A stretch of 17,923 nucleotides of DNA from Alcanivorax sp. UBA4485 (GTDB lineage: Bacteria > Pseudomonadota > Gammaproteobacteria > Pseudomonadales > Alcanivoracaceae), in contig DGNT01000047.1 of the NCBI GenBank assembly GCA_002389055.1, positions 1 through 17,923 on the forward strand, in the 5' to 3' direction. Position 1 is the first letter of the stretch. Each line of letters starts with the position of its first letter. Under the pieces are notes generated by a model. It had not been told where the DNA came from and searched no databases. It saw only the letters and a list, made by a program, of their open reading frames with translations. Position numbers and translations under genes: made by a program. Shown here piece after piece: positions 1 through 7,129 of the stretch.

Positions 1-16
1 ATTTCATCCGTCGCGA

Positions 17-2845
17 TCAGTCACCGCCGGCGGAAAGCGCCCGGTTGCGCTGCAGCGCCTCCAGCACCTGGGCGCGGGATACCGGTTTGCTGAGATAGTC
101 GTCGACGCCGGCGTCGCGGGCTTTTTGCACATAATCGCCGGCGGCGTGGGCGGACAAGGCGATAATCCAGCAGGGGTCCACGTCCCGGTGCTGCTCGAAC
201 AGGCGGATCTCGCGGGTCGACTGGTAGCCGTCCATCACCGGCATTTCGCAATCCATGAAGATCACGTCCCAGTTGCCGGGGCGCTCGCTTACCCGGCGCA
301 GGGCCTGGGCGCCGTCATTCAGCAGGGTGGCCTGAATGCCGATGGAGCGCAGGATGCTGTCGATCACCAGCTGGTTGACGGCGTTGTCTTCCACCACCAT
401 CACGTTCAGCCGGCGCAGGCCGGGGTGCTCCGCCGGGCTGCTGGGCGGGGTGGCGGCGGGCTCGGTCTGGTCGAGGCGCTCCTGTAGCTGGGTGGAAAGC
501 GTGTGCTTGAGCGCCCGGGACGACACCGGCGTTTCCACCAGCAGGATGTCGCCGGGCAGCTCCCCGGTGATTTCCGCGCCGGTGGCCTGGAGAATCAACA
601 GCGGCGGCTCGCCAAGCCGGTTGCGGATATGGATCAGGTCCGAGCGGCGGGCCAGGTTGGCCTCCGAGGCCAGCAGAATATCCGCGCGGGGGGCGTCCGC
701 GCTGAGGCCCGCCAGGGCCTGCTCGCAGTCCGCGAACTCAATCACGCTCAGCCCCCAGCGGGCCATCAGTTGAGACAGACTCAGTGACAGGGAAGCGTTC
801 TCGTTGATCATCATCACCTGGTGGCCGGCCAGCGGGTTCTTCTCGCGGCTGGGGGCGCCGACCCGGGTGGGCAGGGTCAGCCAGAAGGTAGCCCCGCGCC
901 CCAGCGAACTGGACACGCCGATCTCGCCACCCAGCAACTCGGTGAGTCGTTTGCATATGGTCAGGCCCAGCCCGGCGCCCTGGGACTTGTGGCGGCTGCT
1001 CCGGGCGCCCTGGCTGAACACCTGGAACAGGTTCTGCTGCTGAGCCTCGTCCAGGCCGATACCGGTGTCGACCACCTCCAGCATCATCACGCACTGTCCC
1101 TGGTCGTCGGGGGGCTGACGCACGCTCAGGTGCAACGCCACCTGGCCCTGGTCGGTGAACTTGTAGGCGTTGCTGAGCAGGTTAGTGAGCACCTGTTTCA
1201 CGCGGATCGGGTCGGTGTGGATACGCTGGGGCACGCGGGAATCGATGTAGGTGTAGAGCGGCACCCGGGTTTCGGAAGCCCGCAGCGAGAACAGCCGCAC
1301 GCAGTCGTCCACCAGGTGTTCCACGTCCACTTCCTGATATTCCAGTTCCAGCTTGCCGGATTCGATCCGCGAATAATCAAGAATGTCGTTGATCACCGTC
1401 ACCAGCGACTGGGTGGACTGGTAAATGGTGTCCACGTACTGGGCTTGCTGGCCGTTGAGCGTGGTCCGCCGCAACAGATCGGTCATGCCGATAATGCCGT
1501 TCATGGGGGTGCGGATTTCGTGGCTCATGGTGGCCAGGAACTCGCTTTTCGCCTGGTTGCGCGCGCCGGCCTTGAAAGCGTCCATTTCCGCCACCGCCTT
1601 GTCGCGCACGGACAGCGCATGGGCTTCCTTGAGGCGGTTGATGCGCCGCGCCAGGGCCAGCGACAGCAGCACCACTTCCAGGAACACGCCCACCTGCAGC
1701 AGGTTTTCGGTGAAGCTGTTGCGCGGCACGATGCCGTACTTGTTCAGCGACATGGCGGCGGCGCCGACCAGAAAGCACAGCCAGGCCAGGGTGAACACTC
1801 GAGCATCCGGGTCGCCGGCTTTAGTGCGCAGCACACCGATAAGCAGAATGCTGAAATCCATCGCCAGAATCGCCAGCACCGCCACCGGAATCAGCAGTTC
1901 CCGGCTGATGAAGGGAGCCGCCAGAAGCAGCGCCACGCCCAAACCCACCAGGCCTCTCAGCAATCGCGCCAGGGGCGGGGAGCGTTCCGGCAGGCCCAGG
2001 AAGTGAAGGGTGAACAGCGACGGCAGAATCACCAGCAGCGGCAACAGGTAATGCAGAATGTACTGGCTGATCAGCGCCGAGCCGGGCCACAGATATTTTT
2101 GCGCGTAGCCGTGCAGGACCGCCATGAACAGGGTGATCGCCAGCGACCAGAGCACGTACAGCAGGTAGGCTTTTTCGCGAATTGAGAAGAACAGCGACAG
2201 GTTGTAGAGAATCATCACCAGCATGCCGCCGAAAAACAAACCCTGAACCAGCGTATGCGACAGCGTGGCGGACTGGAACGCGGGGTTGCTCATCAACTCC
2301 AGAGGCAGTTGAATGCTGTGGGGGGACACCACCTTGAGGTACAGGTCCCGTTGCTCGCCGGGGGGCAGGTTGAACGGAAAAGAAGGCGTCGCTTCGGCGC
2401 CGGCGCGCTCGTCGAAGGCGTTGTCCATGCCGGCGCTGAAGTGGGCGAGCCGCTCACCGCCGGGGGCCAGCACATAGGTGTCCAGTTGCCCCAGAAGGGC
2501 ATAGTTCACCACCAGGCGCCATTCGTTCTCCGGGTTGTCCTGGTTGCGCACGGTGAAGTGGAACCAGCAATGCTCGGCGGTGAACCCCAGGTTGGCGATC
2601 TCGTTGCCGGTGGCCTGCCAGGGCCAGGCCTCGGGGTTTTGGAACAGCGGCTCCGGCGCCGGTGATTCGGTCGCCGGAGTACAAAAATAACGAACCGCCG
2701 GATACGGCCGCAGGGTGTCGGTTTGTGAGGTCAGCACCGCCGCGTCGTCGCCGCGGGCGGTGCCGGCAACCACGCCCAACAGCAGGATCAAAGCGGCGAA
2801 CCGCAAGGTGTGAGATACCGCATCTTGCAACAAAATAACCGCCAC
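17..2845 (-). CDS. Hybrid sensor histidine kinase with 7TMR-DISM sensor and C-terminal receiver
   Basis: Predicted inner-membrane sensor kinase, 942 aa. A signal peptide or N-terminal anchor covers about residues 13-32. A periplasmic 7TMR-DISM type 2 beta domain (about 45-190) is followed by seven membrane helices (about 198-400). The HisKA domain has SHEIRTP with the phospho-acceptor His442. The ATPase domain has the N-box (Asn559), DTGIG (593-597) and GAGLGL (623-628). A receiver-like segment (about 672-790) lacks the acidic pair, the Asp and the Lys. The last domain (about 812-935) is a complete receiver: E819/D820, phospho-Asp865, Ser898, Lys920. The architecture resembles RetS-type DISM kinases, but ligand and partner cannot be read from the sequence. 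No His-phosphotransfer domain is present, so a separate Hpt protein is expected if a phosphorelay operates. The start is GTG with only a weak ribosome site (AGAAAG, 13 nt upstream), so the exact N-terminus is uncertain. The gene is divergent from the PhoD-like gene. Confidence 0.93.
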   Translation of the reverse strand: MAVILLQDAVSHTLRFAALILLLGVVAGTARGDDAAVLTSQTDTLRPYPAVRYFCTPATESPAPEPLFQNPEAWPWQATGNEIANLGFTAEHCWFHFTVRNQDNPENEWRLVVNYALLGQLDTYVLAPGGERLAHFSAGMDNAFDERAGAEATPSFPFNLPPGEQRDLYLKVVSPHSIQLPLELMSNPAFQSATLSHTLVQGLFFGGMLVMILYNLSLFFSIREKAYLLYVLWSLAITLFMAVLHGYAQKYLWPGSALISQYILHYLLPLLVILPSLFTLHFLGLPERSPPLARLLRGLVGLGVALLLAAPFISRELLIPVAVLAILAMDFSILLIGVLRTKAGDPDARVFTLAWLCFLVGAAAMSLNKYGIVPRNSFTENLLQVGVFLEVVLLSLALARRINRLKEAHALSVRDKAVAEMDAFKAGARNQAKSEFLATMSHEIRTPMNGIIGMTDLLRRTTLNGQQAQYVDTIYQSTQSLVTVINDILDYSRIESGKLELEYQEVDVEHLVDDCVRLFSLRASETRVPLYTYIDSRVPQRIHTDPIRVKQVLTNLLSNAYKFTDQGQVALHLSVRQPPDDQGQCVMMLEVVDTGIGLDEAQQQNLFQVFSQGARSSRHKSQGAGLGLTICKRLTELLGGEIGVSSSLGRGATFWLTLPTRVGAPSREKNPLAGHQVMMINENASLSLSLSQLMARWGLSVIEFADCEQALAGLSADAPRADILLASEANLARRSDLIHIRNRLGEPPLLILQATGAEITGELPGDILLVETPVSSRALKHTLSTQLQERLDQTEPAATPPSSPAEHPGLRRLNVMVVEDNAVNQLVIDSILRSIGIQATLLNDGAQALRRVSERPGNWDVIFMDCEMPVMDGYQSTREIRLFEQHRDVDPCWIIALSAHAAGDYVQKARDAGVDDYLSKPVSRAQVLEALQRNRALSAGGD

Positions 2846-2866
2846 CCCGCTAAGTAATCTTTCTGG

Positions 2867-2895
2867 ATGCTAGCAGTGCTTCACAGGTGGCTCAA
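2867..2895 (-). promoter_or_regulatory. Putative sigma70 promoter of the hybrid kinase
   Basis: On the minus strand TTGAGC (2895-2890) and TAGCAT (2872-2867) are separated by 17 nt. The -10 is preceded by TGC, an extended -10 feature. Transcription would begin about 15 nt before the GTG start, leaving a very short leader. Judged by eye only. Confidence 0.38.
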
Positions 2896-2933
2896 TCAGT
2901 GACGTATCCGCGCGCTCTTTGGGGGAAGGATAA

Positions 2934-4352
2934 ATGCAGAGCAGGGTAGAGCCTTTTGCCGTCGGCCCGATCGTGGGCACCGCCGGCCAGACCAGCATTC
3001 GTATTCTGGGCGTGATGCCCGCCGCAACCTTGCGTGCCGGCCAGAAGGCGCCGCATGGCCGCATACGCTGGCGGCTTGAAGGCGAGCAGCGCTGGCGCGG
3101 GCCGGTGCATTTTCGTATCAACGGCAACTTCGACAGCAGCGGCGTGGTGGTGCTGCGCGATCTGGAGCCGGGGCGGCGCTATCAGTTCCAGGCCGGCGCG
3201 GTGGCGCTGGCGGACAGCGAGGACAAGGCGCTGGACTGGGGCCACGTGAATACCGGCCATTTTCGCACCGCGCCGGCCTCGCCCCAGGCGCCGGTGAGCT
3301 TCCTGTTCGGCTCCTGCTGCTACCGTTTCGTGGGTCTCGACCACGAGATCGAGGACGGCCGCGCTGACCGTATTTTCTCCCGCATGGCGGACAACGCCGC
3401 CGCCGACCCCACGGATTTCGTACTCTACGGCGGCGACCAGGTGTACGCCGACGCCACCTGGAAAGTGGGCGCTGCCTCGTCCCAGCGGGAGTATTTCGAC
3501 CTCTACCGCCAGAGTTTCGGCCAGCCCAACATCCGCCGGCTGATGGCCAACTACAACCACCACATGATCCTCGACGACCACGAGATCGAGAATAACTGGC
3601 CGGCGCGCGCCAACCCGGATCTGTGGACCAGTAAATACCCGGCCGCCATGAAGGCGTACCAGATCTACCAGGCCGCCCACTCCCCGGCGGTACCGCTGAA
3701 TGCGGAAGGCACTCGCCTGGAGCGCGACCCGGACGCGCTCTGGTACCGCTTCCGCTGGGGCTGCGCGGACTTCTTCCTGATGGATCTGCGCACCGAGCGC
3801 GTGCTCAGCCGCTGGCCCTGGCAACGCAAGATCATGTCCCGGGCCCAGGAAGACGCGGTGGTGGCCTGGCTCGAGGACGAGCCGGACCGGGTCAAATGCC
3901 TGGTGTCCTCGGTGCCGTTGTTTCCCGAGCAGCGCTGGCCGTTCCGCGGGCAGGACAGCTGGGAAGGCTTCGCCGCTCAGCGCCAGCGGTTGGTGGACGC
4001 CATCCACGACAGCGGCTGTCGGCGATTACTGATGCTCAGCGGCGATGTGCACGCCTCCCTGTACGCGCGGCTCGACCGGCGCGGGCGAACGCCGATCCAC
4101 AGCTGGATCTGCTCCGGGCTGTTCTGGCCCACCGCGTTGATGGCGTTCCGCTGGTACCGGCCGATGATTCGCGACGACCACAGCCTGCGCGGCCTGTGGA
4201 AGCCCTCCCTGGGCCGCGTCACGGTGCCCGGCGAGGTCTACAGCCGGGACGCGTTCTCCCGCGTGAGCGTCGACGAAAACGGCGCCACGCTGGCGTTGTT
4301 CGACCGCGACGGCAAGCCGGTGGAGGAGGCCGGGGCGCGGATCAGGTGGTAA
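2934..4352 (+). CDS. PhoD-like metallophosphatase (alkaline phosphatase D family), no signal peptide
   Basis: 472-aa calcineurin-like metallophosphoesterase of the PhoD branch, which hydrolyses phosphomono- or diesters using bound metal ions. A beta-sandwich resembling the PhoD N-terminal domain covers about residues 10-112. The catalytic domain has FGSCC (125-129), GGDQVYAD (166-173), LDDHE (213-217) and LSGDVH (368-373), the usual metal-ligand series. Classical PhoD enzymes carry a Tat signal; this one begins MQSRVEPFAVGP with no hydrophobic or twin-arginine leader, so a cytoplasmic location is inferred. The start is ATG, preceded by GGGGGAAGGA (2921-2930), a strong but closely spaced ribosome site. 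The gene stands alone on the plus strand, divergent from the hybrid kinase and followed by a repeat-rich gap. No phosphate-starvation (Pho) box was recognised in the 88-bp upstream region. Substrate unknown. Confidence 0.9.
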   Translation: MQSRVEPFAVGPIVGTAGQTSIRILGVMPAATLRAGQKAPHGRIRWRLEGEQRWRGPVHFRINGNFDSSGVVVLRDLEPGRRYQFQAGAVALADSEDKALDWGHVNTGHFRTAPASPQAPVSFLFGSCCYRFVGLDHEIEDGRADRIFSRMADNAAADPTDFVLYGGDQVYADATWKVGAASSQREYFDLYRQSFGQPNIRRLMANYNHHMILDDHEIENNWPARANPDLWTSKYPAAMKAYQIYQAAHSPAVPLNAEGTRLERDPDALWYRFRWGCADFFLMDLRTERVLSRWPWQRKIMSRAQEDAVVAWLEDEPDRVKCLVSSVPLFPEQRWPFRGQDSWEGFAAQRQRLVDAIHDSGCRRLLMLSGDVHASLYARLDRRGRTPIHSWICSGLFWPTALMAFRWYRPMIRDDHSLRGLWKPSLGRVTVPGEVYSRDAFSRVSVDENGATLALFDRDGKPVEEAGARIRW

Positions 4353-4482
4353 TAACGTCGCCGAGAATGAGCAAATCTCTTACATGAATTGACGGCGATG
4401 GATTATAGGTAAGAGCTGGCGGGGCTTTTATATTGGATCGGGCAAGGACGCGAAAGAACACGGACGTTCCTTTCGGTACAGA

Positions 4483-4514
4483 CGCCCGTCCTCCCCAGGC
4501 GGGCGCTCTTTTTC
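4483..4514 (+). terminator. Possible rho-independent terminator downstream of the PhoD-like gene
   Basis: CGCCCG (4483-4488) pairs with CGGGCG (4500-4505) across an 11-nt loop and is followed by CTCTTTTTC. It lies 130 bp beyond the PhoD-like stop codon. The stem is short and the loop long, so this is tentative. Confidence 0.42.
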
Positions 4515-4556
4515 TCCCTCCCTTCAATCTCTCACTCGCCACCTCGCCAAGACATG

Positions 4557-4702
4557 TTTGTGGGAGCTTGCCTGCAAGCGAAAGGCCGGCAAAGCCGGCC
4601 GGCGGGATGCCAGAGACGCTGTTTAGTGCCGCTATTAGAAGAGTCTCTGGAATCCTGCCGGGAGCTTCGCTCCCTTTCGCGGGCAAGGCCCGCTCCCACA
4701 AA
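4557..4702. repeat. REPIN-like element: two inverted REP palindromes flanking nested hairpins
   Basis: The ends are the exact inverted repeat TTTGTGGGAGC (4557-4567) / GCTCCCACAAA (4692-4702). Each end carries its own small hairpin: GCTTGC-CT-GCAAGC (4566-4579) and GCGGGC-AAG-GCCCGC (4679-4693), the pattern of Pseudomonas-type REP sequences. Inside are GGCCGGC-AAA-GCCGGCC (4584-4600), an imperfect 19-nt inverted pair (4599-4617 / 4643-4661, 17 of 19 matching) and GGGAGC-TTC-GCTCCC (4660-4674). Such elements are normally mobilised by RAYT (TnpA-REP) transposases acting in trans. No transposase lies in this window. Confidence 0.78.
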
Positions 4703-4763
4703 CCCAGCTTCGTAGAATGGTTCGGCGCCAGCTATGCCCCGGGGCCTGGGAAGCCACCCCGGA

Positions 4764-4870
4764 GCGTGTCTGTGTTCTGCCCTTCCGGGACCCTGGAGAA
4801 CAGGACGTTCGACAGGGAGCGTACAGGGACGTATTCACAGCGTTCCCGGAAGGGCAGAACACAGACACGC
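4764..4870. repeat. 107-bp palindromic element with perfect 27-bp inverted arms
   Basis: Positions 4764-4790 and 4844-4870 are exact reverse complements over 27 nt, separated by a 53-nt centre. The centre holds CCCTG (4791-4795) opposed by CAGGG at 4813-4817 and 4824-4828. It has no coding capacity and no visible target-site duplication: the flanking bases a/g do not pair and no short direct repeat stands out. It could be a miniature inverted-repeat element, a dispersed intergenic repeat family, or a structured RNA. The sequence alone does not decide between these. Confidence 0.8.
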
Positions 4871-4890
4871 GACCCTGCTGGAGAGTCGGC

Positions 4891-4918
4891 TTGCGTTAAC
4901 AACGCCGTGGGCGATAAT
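4891..4918 (+). promoter_or_regulatory. Putative sigma70 promoter of the DUF2288 gene
   Basis: TTGCGT (4891-4896) and GATAAT (4913-4918) are separated by 16 nt. It begins 20 bp beyond the large palindrome and lies 48 bp before the ATG of the DUF2288 gene. It closely resembles the promoter before the radical SAM gene (TTGCGT, 16 nt, CATAAT). Confidence 0.6.
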
Positions 4919-4965
4919 GGCGCCGCCCGTTGCCAGCCGCGCCGGGACCAATAGCAGGAGGAGCC

Positions 4966-5277
4966 ATGGCCGACCCCACCGACAGCGACATTCTCAGAGC
5001 CAAGCTCAACCAGGAAACCGCCAAGGCGGACTGGAAAGAGCTGCAGCCGTTCTTCGCCCGCGGCCAGACCGTGGCGGTGGCCGGTGATCTGGACCTGATC
5101 GAAGTGGCCGTGGCGTTCGCCGAGGACCGGGCGGAACAGCTCAAGCAATGGCGCGACCAGGGCCGCGTGGGCGGTGTCAGCGACCAGCAGGCGGGGACCT
5201 GGTTCGAATCCAAGCAGGCCCTGTGGACCGTGGTCGTGATGCCCTGGGTACTGGTGCAGCCGGTGCGTCCCCACTGA
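4966..5277 (+). CDS. DUF2288 family protein
   Basis: Small 103-aa protein of the DUF2288 family, recognised by its pattern of ETAKADWKELQPFFARG, VAGDLDLIEVAVAFAEDRA and a C-terminal WTVVVMPWVLVQP. No biochemical function is known to me for the family, and no catalytic motif is evident. It is acidic and lacks signal peptide or membrane segments, so it is probably cytoplasmic. The start at MADPTDSD was chosen because AGGAGGAG (4956-4963) lies just before this ATG. An earlier in-frame start at 4930 would add 12 residues without a ribosome site and outside the family's usual length. The gene has its own promoter, and the next gene has a separate promoter, so the two are probably not one obligate operon. 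Confidence 0.87.
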   Translation: MADPTDSDILRAKLNQETAKADWKELQPFFARGQTVAVAGDLDLIEVAVAFAEDRAEQLKQWRDQGRVGGVSDQQAGTWFESKQALWTVVVMPWVLVQPVRPH

Positions 5278-5301
5278 CCGCGCCGATTGGGTAATCCGCT
5301 A

Positions 5302-5329
5302 TTGCGTTTCCCGCCGGGCTGCCCATAAT
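5302..5329 (+). promoter_or_regulatory. Putative sigma70 promoter of the radical SAM gene
   Basis: TTGCGT (5302-5307) and CATAAT (5324-5329) are 16 nt apart. The LexA-type palindrome begins at the last base of the -10 and covers the probable start site, the geometry expected for repression. Confidence 0.6.
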
Positions 5330-5348
5330 ACTGTCCATATGATCAGTA
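5329..5348. promoter_or_regulatory. Candidate LexA (SOS) box
   Basis: The 20-mer TACTGTCCATATGATCAGTA matches the gammaproteobacterial/E. coli LexA consensus (TACTGT-N8-ACAGTA) at the outer bases except one: CTGT-N8-TCAG instead of CTGT-N8-ACAG. The flanks extend the dyad to AATACTG/CAGTATT (5327-5350). It sits between the -10 and the ribosome site (GGAGG, 5352-5356). From memory, the P. aeruginosa orthologue PA0069 belongs to the reported LexA regulon, which supports the call. Confidence 0.66.
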
Positions 5349-5360
5349 TTTGGAGGCATC

Positions 5361-6407
5361 ATGGCCACCAGCGCATCCAACCGCGGCACCCTCAGCCGGC
5401 ACCCCGGTCGCTTTCAGGTCACCACCGTGGTCAGCGACGAGGCGGACACCGCCCGGCCCACCCGCTACCACCGGGAGCAGGCCAAATCGATCATCACCCA
5501 CAACCAGAGCCCGGACCTGCACTTCGACAGCAGCATCAACCCCTACCGGGGCTGTGAGCACGGCTGCATCTACTGTTTCGCCCGCCCCAACCACGCCTAT
5601 GTGGACCTGTCGCCGGGGCAGGATTTCGAGGCCGAGATCTTCTGTAAGGACAACGCCGCCGAGGTGCTGCGAGACACCCTGCGCAAACCGGGCTATCGCT
5701 GCCGGCCGCTGGTGATCGGCACCGCCACCGACCCCTACCAGCCGGTGGAGCGCGAGCGCCTGCTGACCCGGGAAATACTGCAGGTGCTGGCGGAATGCCG
5801 GCACCCTTTCAGCCTGATCACCAAGAGCGCGCTGGTGCTGCGCGATCTGGATCTGATCGCGCCGATGGCCGTTGAGGGCCGGGCCTCGGTGGCGGTGTCG
5901 GTGACCACCCTGGATAACCGGCTCAAGAACCAGCTCGAGCCGCGCGCCAGCGGCGGTCGCGAGCGGCTGAAGACGGTGCGCGAGCTGGCCCGCGCCGGGG
6001 TGCCGGTGACCGTGCTGGTGGCGCCGTTGATTCCGTTCATCAACGACCAGGAAATGGAGGATATCGTCGAGCAGGTGGCCGCGGCCGGTGCCCGCAGCGC
6101 CGGCTACGTGACCCTGCGTTTGCCCCATGAAGTGGGGCCGCTATGGGAAGAATGGCTGCAGCGGCATTATCCGGAGCGGGCTGAAAGGGTGATGTCGGCC
6201 CTCAAGGAAATGCACGGCGGCGCCAGTTACGACAGCCGCTGGCACCACCGGCAGCGCGGCCAGGGGCCGATGGCGGAGCTGTTGGCGCGGCGTTTTCAGG
6301 TGGCCTGCCAGCGCCACGGCCTGGCGCCTCGGGAAAGTTTCACCTTGGACAGCAGCGCGTTCCGACCGCCGGGGCTGGCGGGCCAGATGCACCTCTGGGA
6401 GGCCTGA
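5361..6407 (+). CDS. PA0069-like radical SAM protein (SplB-related, COG1533)
   Basis: 348-aa radical SAM enzyme of the PA0069 family, related to spore photoproduct lyase (SplB). The [4Fe-4S]-binding motif is C65-x3-C69-x2-C72 in PYRGCEHGCIYC. It is followed by ARPNHAYVDLSPG and the family's DFE-x-EIF and GTATDPYQPVE segments. Family members are predicted to generate a 5'-deoxyadenosyl radical. The substrate is not established, and DNA or RNA repair is only suggested by the relation to SplB. No signal or membrane segment is present. The start ATG follows GGAGG by 4 nt. A LexA-type box on its promoter suggests induction by DNA damage. The alpha/beta hydrolase gene follows 77 bp later on the same strand without a clear terminator, so it may share this transcript. 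Confidence 0.92.
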   Translation: MATSASNRGTLSRHPGRFQVTTVVSDEADTARPTRYHREQAKSIITHNQSPDLHFDSSINPYRGCEHGCIYCFARPNHAYVDLSPGQDFEAEIFCKDNAAEVLRDTLRKPGYRCRPLVIGTATDPYQPVERERLLTREILQVLAECRHPFSLITKSALVLRDLDLIAPMAVEGRASVAVSVTTLDNRLKNQLEPRASGGRERLKTVRELARAGVPVTVLVAPLIPFINDQEMEDIVEQVAAAGARSAGYVTLRLPHEVGPLWEEWLQRHYPERAERVMSALKEMHGGASYDSRWHHRQRGQGPMAELLARRFQVACQRHGLAPRESFTLDSSAFRPPGLAGQMHLWEA

Positions 6408-6484
6408 CAGAGCCCGCGTTTACAGGCCGGTCGGGATCGGCGACATTGTCGCTCCGCGTTAACCGTGCAAAGGAATCAACACCG

Positions 6485-7129
6485 ATGCCGAAACTTCTCT
6501 GGAACCGGGCGCCGTCCACGCCCATCGCCACCCTGGTGTTGGCCCATGGCGCCGGCGCGCCCATGGACAGCCCCTTTATGGAGACGATGGCATCGTTGCT
6601 GGCGGAGAGTGGCGTTAACGTGGTCCGTTTCGAGTTCGCGTATATGGCCCGGCGCCGCGAAGAGGGCATCAAGGCGCCGCCGGATCGCGCCGCCAAACTG
6701 CTCGATCGTTTCCAGGCGGTGATGGACGAGGTGCGGCGGGAAGGCTCGACGGGCCCGGTTTGGGCCGGGGGAAAATCCATGGGCGGGCGCATGGCCACCA
6801 TGCTGGCGGCGCACCCGGACCGGGTTCCGGACGGTTGCGTGGTGTTCGGTTACCCCTTTCATCCCCGCGGCAAGCCGGACAAAACCCGGCTGGATCATTT
6901 CCCGGCGCTGGCGGTGCCGGTGCTGATTTGCCAGGGGGAGCGGGACCCGTTCGGCAAGCCCCGGGAAGTGGCGGGCTACCATCTGCCGGACGCGGTGACG
7001 GTGCAATGGATCGCCGACGGCGACCACGATCTGACCCCGCGTAAACGCAGCGGCATCGACCCCCAGGCGAACCTGGCCGGGGCCGCTCGCCAGGCCGCCG
7101 ACTTTATTCGCGGGCGGGCTTCTCGGTGA
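6485..7129 (+). CDS. Alpha/beta hydrolase of the KANL3/Tex30 type
   Basis: 214-aa compact alpha/beta-fold hydrolase, substrate unknown. An early LVLAHGAGAPMDSPFM segment (about residues 17-32) is typical of the family and probably forms the oxyanion side. The nucleophile elbow is GKSMG with Ser98. The acid is probably Asp154 in GERDPFG and the histidine His181 in DGDHDL, giving a complete catalytic triad. There is no signal peptide, so it should be cytoplasmic. ATG at 6485 was chosen because AAAGGA (6469-6474) lies 10 nt upstream; an in-frame TTG at 6446 has no ribosome site. The 77-bp gap from the radical SAM gene holds only a short GCGAC-ATT-GTCGC stem. The last 26 bp overlap the end of the convergent DUF4442 gene. 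Confidence 0.88.
   Translation: MPKLLWNRAPSTPIATLVLAHGAGAPMDSPFMETMASLLAESGVNVVRFEFAYMARRREEGIKAPPDRAAKLLDRFQAVMDEVRREGSTGPVWAGGKSMGGRMATMLAAHPDRVPDGCVVFGYPFHPRGKPDKTRLDHFPALAVPVLICQGERDPFGKPREVAGYHLPDAVTVQWIADGDHDLTPRKRSGIDPQANLAGAARQAADFIRGRASR

Larger units (their letters stand above)
4353..4965. other. 613-bp non-coding, palindrome-rich intergenic block
   Basis: No convincing gene lies here; the short reading frames are by-products of palindromes read on both strands. From left to right it holds a 7-bp inverted repeat (CTCTTAC 4377-4383 / GTAAGAG 4409-4415), a bulged stem CGAAAG/CTTTCG (4451-4475), a possible terminator (4483-4514), a REPIN-like composite (4557-4702), a 107-bp element with perfect 27-bp arms (4764-4870) and a promoter for the DUF2288 gene (4891-4918). 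Confidence 0.75.

Noticed and set aside
821..2185. 454-codon plus-strand frame opposite the hybrid kinase
   Set aside because: A GC-rich antisense shadow with His/Gln/Gly-rich low-complexity translation; the minus-strand kinase has all family motifs.
4433..5274. Several 70-180-codon frames on both strands across the palindromic gap
   Set aside because: They arise from the same inverted repeats read in both directions, start without ribosome sites, and run into the DUF2288 gene in other frames.
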